Source: Anaeramoeba flamelloides (lineage: Eukaryota > Metamonada > Anaeramoebidae). Taken from it: DNA of 64,000 bases. Within the stretch, counting starts at the first letter, position 1. Every line of letters starts with the position of its first letter. The stretch lies in contig JANTQA010000057.1 in assembly GCA_027625915.1 (NCBI GenBank), positions 7,688,001 through 7,752,000 on the forward strand, written 5' to 3'. The notes beneath the pieces were generated by a model that made no database searches, was not told where the DNA came from, and was given only the letters and a program-made list of their open reading frames with translations. The position numbers and the translations under genes were made by a program. Positions 59,205 to 64,000 of the stretch are shown in pieces.

Positions 59205-60400
59205 AAAATTTCTGTAGAGTGTACTAGGTTTTCTTGAGGTTTACTGTTTTATTTGTTATGTTTTCTAGGTTTTTTTAATGTTTTTTATTGTATTTGTGAA
59301 CTGTTCTCGTTTTTTTTTTTTTGAGGTTTTCTTTTTATCTGGAAAATTTATTGATTTTCGTTAGGTTTTTTTGAGTTTTCTATTTTATTTGTAAAGTGTT
59401 CTAGGATTTTTTTAAGTTTTACTAATTTATTGAAAAATAGATATATTTTTGCTAGATTGTTTTTAATTTTTGAAATAAAAAGAAAATTTATTAAAATATT
59501 CTGTTTATTTGAAAAAGTAAAAAAAACCTAGAACACTTTACAAATAAAATAGAAAACTCAAAAAAACCTAACGAAAATCAATAAATTTTCCAAATAAAAT
59601 AGAAAACCTCAAGAAAACCTAGGACAGTTTACAATTAAACAGAAAACTCAAAATAATCTCACGAAAATTTATTGATTTTCCAAATACTATAATTTTCAAA
59701 TTAAAAAATGAAAATTTTGATTTTACATTATAGATTACTTTTCTGTTTAAAAGTTGGAGATAAACCCAAAGATCTTTATAACATCGTTTAGAAATGATTT
59801 TTTTTTTTTAGACAATAATATAAACACCCTATCTTAACTTAAAGACAAAATTTTTACTCCACTAATTTGATTGTAACAGTAATAAATATTATACATTTTA
59901 AAAATTAAAATAAAAATTTTCATTTATTTATTGGAAAATAGCAGTAAATAGAAAACTCAAAAAACCTAACAATAAGCTATTGAATTTCCAAATAATCAGA
60001 AAACTTAACAAAAACTTAACAACAATTTTCCATGGTTGAAAAGGAGATAATAAAATCAAAAATTTTACTTAATTCTTTTTAAATATTATAAAACCGAATC
60101 ACTCTATGGCACTCGAAGGATACTTCCGTATGTTTTTTTTTATTTTTTGAAAGAAAAAGAAAATTTAAGAATTTCCAGTTAATTTCTCAAATTAAAGAAA
60201 AACCTAATGAAAGTGTCCATCAAGTGCTATAGAGTACCCAACAGTGCTTTTCGAAAATTCAAAAGAATAGAAAAAAATATTTGGTTTTGCTCTTTTCTTT
60301 TGAATCCCGTAAAACTCAAGGTGTTTTTTTTTCAATTTTTGAAATGAAAAGACAATTTATTTAATTTCCAGTTTATTTCTCAAATTAAAAAAAAACTAAT
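59205..60400. repeat. Palindrome cluster F3
   Basis: This contains many units of the TTAGGTTTTTTTGAGTTTTCT / AGAAAACTCAAAAAAACCTAA pair, with AACACTTTACAAATAAA-AGAAAAC spacers, so that 59210-59450 and 59510-59690 are inverted relative to each other. Further hairpins of the CAAAAGAATAGA type lie at 60235-60310. Spacers near 60210-60245 (AGTGCTATAGAGTACCCA) resemble the F1 spacers. The 5' end of the decayed LINE abuts the cluster. Confidence 0.7.
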
Positions 60401-60406
60401 CGCTAT

Positions 60407-60797
60407 GGAAAAAAAGTGAAACACCATTTTAAATTGGGAACCTTTCTGAAAATTCAAAGTAAGATCAATTAAGTAAAGAATAAATAAATAAATAAAGACT
60501 AAATGAAGTATTCACCACAATAAAAGTTTTTTTTAATACAATCTTTTAGTATGTGTTTTTCTTTCATTGACAATTATTAAAAATTTTGTTCAAAAAATTG
60601 ACACTTGTTAAGATCTCCAAAACTACTCATACAATTTCAGTCAATAAAGATATTTTAAATTCTGTTTGTTGGTTTGATTGAAAATAATATATTGGATTAT
60701 TATTTGAAATTAATTGGTTTATTCATTGAATTGATTTTACTTTTCGTTTTCAGTAATGTTCACAATTAAAAATCGTTTTTCACTTTTTTTCCAAAAA
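60407..60797. mobile_element. Family C inverted-repeat element, copy 3
   Basis: Terminal inverted repeats of about 40 bp run from GGAAAAAAAGTGAAACACC and TTAAATTGGGAACC at the left to the complement (GTTCACAATTAAAAATCG, TTTCACTTTTTTTCC) at the right. The body matches 13790-14210 for almost its whole length. It is non-coding. Confidence 0.78.
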
Positions 60798-60869
60798 GGT
60801 AACGGTAAATTGGTGTTAATTAAGTTGAACCTTCTCTCTTCAAGATTACAAAAAAAAAAAAAAAAAAAA

Positions 60870-61700
60870 ATTTTTTTTATTGTTGAAGAAGTGTAAATTA
60901 CACAATAGTTGCCCTCAGACTTATTTTCCCTTTCAGAAATTTAAGTGTGAAATCATTTATTTCACGATTATTAATTAATGTAAATAATTTCAAACTATCA
61001 CAGTTTAAAATCTATTCATTAAGATTTATTTCTTTTAATTTATTAAGAAAAATTAATCTATTTTTTTCATAAGAAGGACATACCCATAAAAAATGATTAA
61101 TATTTTCTATAATTTCCTTCTGTTCATATTTTAAACATTAAGGACAATATTTATTTGAGTTTGTATTTATTAGATAATAGTATTTGTTTAAGCAGTTAGT
61201 AAATGTTCTGAATTTTAGGATTATTGAGCTTGAAGGATAACTTAAATATTTTTGAGTTTTAAATCAAGAGTTTCGATATTTTATTATTTTGAAATATTTC
61301 TGCACTTTCCAGCTCTTGGAATTCAATAATTCATTATATGTATATTTGTAAATTTCTTCTTTCAATAATCTTTTGAATTCCAATTAATTTTATTGTTTAT
61401 TCGTTGATTTGAATTTTATTAATTTTTCTAAATAAGGGAGAGATAACTTTTTTAATTTTTTTTTGAATTTGAATTTTTTTTTATTCACATAAATTACCAG
61501 ATTTTCAATTTTAAATTATGTTTTGTAAATCAAAATTGATGTGTTTCTGCTTTTTTTACTTATTTCGGTAATACATGAATTAATCCAAGAATTTAAGTAA
61601 TTTAAAGTTTTTATTTCATAATTAAAATTTTCTAATCCATATGTTAATTGACTTAATATAAAAGATAAAAAAACAAAATTTATATCAAGATCTTTTTTGA
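60870..61700 (-). pseudogene. LINE 3'-end fragment (5'-truncated copy)
   Basis: On the minus strand this encodes a decayed thumb and C-terminal part of the same LINE family: 'FILSQLTYGLENF' near 61650, 'SWKVQKYFKIIKYRNS' near 61300, and the Cys/His segment 'KYCP', stop, 'CLKYEQKEIIENINHFLWVCPSYEKNR' in two halves near 61145-61070. A T-rich run at about 60874-60882 and the adjacent A-run (60850-60870) mark its end. Internal stops show it is dead. It keeps the second Cys of the zinc-knuckle-like motif that is changed to Gly at 56.7 kb. Confidence 0.85.
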
Positions 61701-61996
61701 TCTACAAATATTTTTCTTTGTTTTTTATTCACTTGCAATATTTTTTCAAAAACTTAATTTTACTATTGTAAAAAAAAACACTAGACATGAAAAAAACATT
61801 TGTCATTTTTTTCCAGGTCTCACTTTCTTTTCACAAAAGGTATTATACATTGTATAAAATTTCTAAAAAAAAAAAATAAAATAAAATAAAATTTATTATA
61901 AATAGTAAATATGCATTATATATATATAAACATAAACAATCTGAAAAGAATATGTAAATAATTTTCAAAGTTTCCTTTATACAAAAATAAAAAACT
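61701..61996. other. 3' flank of the MOB gene
   Basis: AT-rich sequence with a (TA)n tract at 61919-61927. No gene is seen. Confidence 0.5.
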
Positions 61997-62317
61997 TTAT
62001 TTGAAGCAAAGTTGTTCAATTACATTTTTCATTGGGAGATAATCCTTGGATTTTAATAAAGAGAATTCTCTTGCAAAATAAAGAAAATGGATTAACAAAG
62101 TGTTTAAGTGGGCTTCTGTCCCCTTTTCACGAATTAATTGAAAATGTGCATGATAAATATGACCCAATACTTGGAATAATCTTCGAATAATTGGCACACT
62201 CACTTTTGATTTCCATTTTTTTGGATATTTTTTTGGATTATTTGGGAAAAGTGATTCATTATTGATTTGATTGTCAACCCATTTAAACAATCTTAAAATA
62301 TAAGTTTGAGCTGACAT
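61997..62317 (-). CDS. Mob1/phocein (MOB kinase activator), C-terminal exon, MOB3-like
   Basis: This encodes the C-terminal half of a Mob1/phocein domain: 'SAQTYILRLFKWVDNQINNESLFPNN', then 'IRRLFQVLGHIYHAHF', 'EAHLNTLLIHFLYFAREFSLL', ending shortly after 'MKNVIEQLCFK' with TAA. MOB proteins bind and activate NDR/LATS-type kinases. The two conserved His of the zinc site ('HIYHAHF') are present; the Cys pair lies in the missing N-terminal part. 'QINNESLFPNN' resembles MOB3 more than MOB1. The protein cannot start at the ATG at 62317, since about half the domain would be missing. The exon probably starts at a nearby acceptor: TCAG just after that ATG is possible, or AG at 62367-62368 if the frame works. 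Upstream exons were not found before the window end. Confidence 0.92.
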   Translation of the reverse strand: MSAQTYILRLFKWVDNQINNESLFPNNPKKYPKKWKSKVSVPIIRRLFQVLGHIYHAHFQLIREKGTEAHLNTLLIHFLYFAREFSLLKSKDYLPMKNVIEQLCFK

Positions 62318-63294
62318 TTTCCGTGGTTTTGATTTTTTGATATTAACCCAACAATATTACCAGTTAATCCCTATTGTTCAAAGAAAAAATTATTAATATA
62401 GAGAGAGTCAAAGATATTTAACAATTGGAAAATACAAGAAAAAAAAAACAATTTTGGTTTGTAGGGGTTTAAACTACGCAATTGACCAAAAAATATAATT
62501 TTGATAAAAACAAAAAACTGAAAAGAAAAAAGGAAAAAGAAAAAAGAAAAAGGGATTTAAAAAGGGTTATAAGAAGCAGTCCGTAAAAAAAAAAAAAAAA
62601 AAAAAAAAAAAACAATTCTACAGATAAGAAAGAACATTCAAAATCACAACGACAATACTTTTGGCAAATTTAATTTAATTTGATAATTGATCTATTATCA
62701 AATTCATTTTTGGTTTCATTGTTTAATTGCCGTAATTTCTTTTTTTTTTTTTTTGATACATTACTTTAAATCTGTGTGCATTTTTAGCTATTGTTTTTTC
62801 ATTTTTTATTTTCAAATTACTTCTACTGTCACGTTCCAGTATTACATTATTCGAAAGTAATCCCTTGAACTTTTTTCTTTGCTAATTTTCTTCCCAATAT
62901 AAAGAAAATTTCCTCAGTAAAAAAGTAAAATCAAATCTAAAATATTTTGTTAATTTTCAAAGTTTCTAATTTTTCAGGAATTACAAATTCCTCCCCAAAA
63001 ATAAAAATAAATTCCATTAACAAAATTGTTAGCTATTAACACTCTTGAAGAATTGTATAATTCATTTAATGTGTTTAATGCTTTTTTTTTAAACAATGAA
63101 AAAAATAAATCAAAATTTGTTACTTTACAATAACTTTTTTTTTTCATCAAAAATTAATTCTTTTTTTCATTTTTTTTTCTTGAACTTTAGAAAACAAACT
63201 TATTAAGCCGAGGCTATGTTGGAGTATTATTATTGTATAAGTATTTATTAAAAACTTTATTGATAAAACAAATCCATTAAAGCTCTGTTAATTT
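62318..63294. other. Probable 5' intron or flank of the MOB gene
   Basis: No MOB N-terminal exon was recognised here. The region has a purine-rich tract (62510-62570) and a long poly-A run (about 62586-62612). If the missing exons lie beyond the window edge, the intron exceeds 1.6 kb. Confidence 0.4.
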
Positions 63295-63990
63295 CCCTTG
63301 GATTTGCTCCGTACAATGCTAGTGAATTGAAACTGAAAAGGGTATTGTGAAATTACCTTTCTTTTGATTGACAAAATTTATTTTTAACAAAAAAAAAAAT
63401 GATATAATCCACATTGACTAAAAATTCAATAAAAAAATAAAAGTTAGTAAGCGCTCTCAATTCTAAAAAAACAAATTTTTTTAAAAATTTTTTTGTTCTT
63501 TTATCATTCTCAATTCTTTTTCAAAGTGTTAAAATTCTTCAATCTAAAACAGATTGTTTTCTTTCAGTACAAAATCAATTTATTTTGTTTTAATCTAATT
63601 TGTGGTTATTTTGTAACCTTCTAAATTTGACACAGTAAGGATTTTGTAACATTCTAGAGAAAAAAATAACTCATTTACGAAATAGAAAAAAAAAAAAAAA
63701 AATATCAAGATCTCAAAAACAGCCCAAGAGAGACACTTCAAAAACAAACAAAGCTCTTTTCAAAATGATAATTCATAACCATTCAAATTAGAAATTGAGT
63801 CTCACCCTTTGGTTCCTTTTTCTAAAAATCAACTCTTTTTTGATTATTTATTTTTGGAGATCTATCAGCGCCACATGTTGATTACTTTTTGATTGTTGTT
63901 TCTCATAAAAATTCTAATTTTTTTTCTATTTCAATAATTTTTTTTCACCATATATCACTCTTTCCTTAAGGATTACAATCCCTAAAATTT
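63295..63990. repeat. Dispersed repeat J, compact copy
   Basis: The left third matches 51905-52010 and the right part (63590-63990) matches 54120-54480 collinearly. It lacks the 1.6 kb that separates these parts in the 52-54 kb copy. No coding capacity or clear ends were found. Confidence 0.6.
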
Positions 63991-64000
63991 GAAAAAAGAT

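Overview
This is a very AT-rich nuclear fragment from a protist. It has GT-AG introns, long poly-A and poly-T runs, and (TA)n microsatellites. Proteins carry charged low-complexity tracts (EQ, NE, KE, SE) encoded by six-base repeats. The gene style (kelch-BTB-BTB, ankyrin plus pseudokinase, E/K/N/Q tracts) reminds me of Anaeramoeba or another free-living amoeboid anaerobe. That assignment is an inference from style, not a match I could test. The standard genetic code fits the clearest genes, with TAA as the usual stop.

Nine protein-coding regions can be supported. (1) Ribosomal protein uS10/RPS20, minus strand, three exons, 3243-3890. (2) A UVRAG/Atg14-like subunit of the Vps34 lipid-kinase complex, minus strand, 7505-8620. 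(3) A calcineurin-like metallophosphoesterase, minus strand, two exons split by a 3.96-kb intron, 12663-17514. (4) A SERF/4F5-type small basic protein, plus strand, 18170-18382. (5) An LZTR1-like protein with six kelch motifs and two BTB domains, plus strand, 24923-31948, with a 4.0-kb second intron. (6) Nbs1/nibrin, the FHA-BRCT-BRCT subunit of the MRN DNA-break complex, plus strand, about 38047-39859, with two apparent lesions. (7, 8) An ankyrin/pseudokinase coding block at 42662-44410 and an ankyrin coding block at 49672-50352, minus strand, probably one gene with a 5.3-kb intron. (9) The last part of a Mob1/phocein (MOB kinase activator) gene, minus strand, 61997-62317; its 5' exons were not found. 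One RNA gene is clear: tRNA-Gly(GCC) at 55500-55570.

Most remaining sequence is repetitive. I see several families of short, non-coding, inverted-repeat DNA elements. Family A is Tc1/mariner-like with TA/CAGT ends. Family B is about 0.55-0.7 kb with TTTCAGTCAAAGG ends. Family C is about 0.4 kb with AATTGGGAAC ends. Single larger elements lie at 4933-6145, 32215-33714 and 45668-47384, and a foldback at 37401-37860. Clusters of nested palindromes (CTAGGTTTTCCAGAATTC type) lie at about 41225-42570, 45040-45420 and 59205-60400. A region from 54.5 to 61.7 kb is dominated by decayed pieces of one APE-type non-LTR retrotransposon family, and a tRNA gene sits among them. A further fragment lies near 1.8 kb.

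The main organising pattern is intron length. Three introns are 141-173 nt. At least two, probably three, are 4.0-5.3 kb, and each of these contains copies of the non-autonomous elements. Large introns here therefore look like landing sites for mobile DNA. The genes are unrelated housekeeping or signalling functions (translation, autophagy and endosomal PI3P, DNA repair, Hippo/NDR-type signalling); I see no operon or co-functional cluster.
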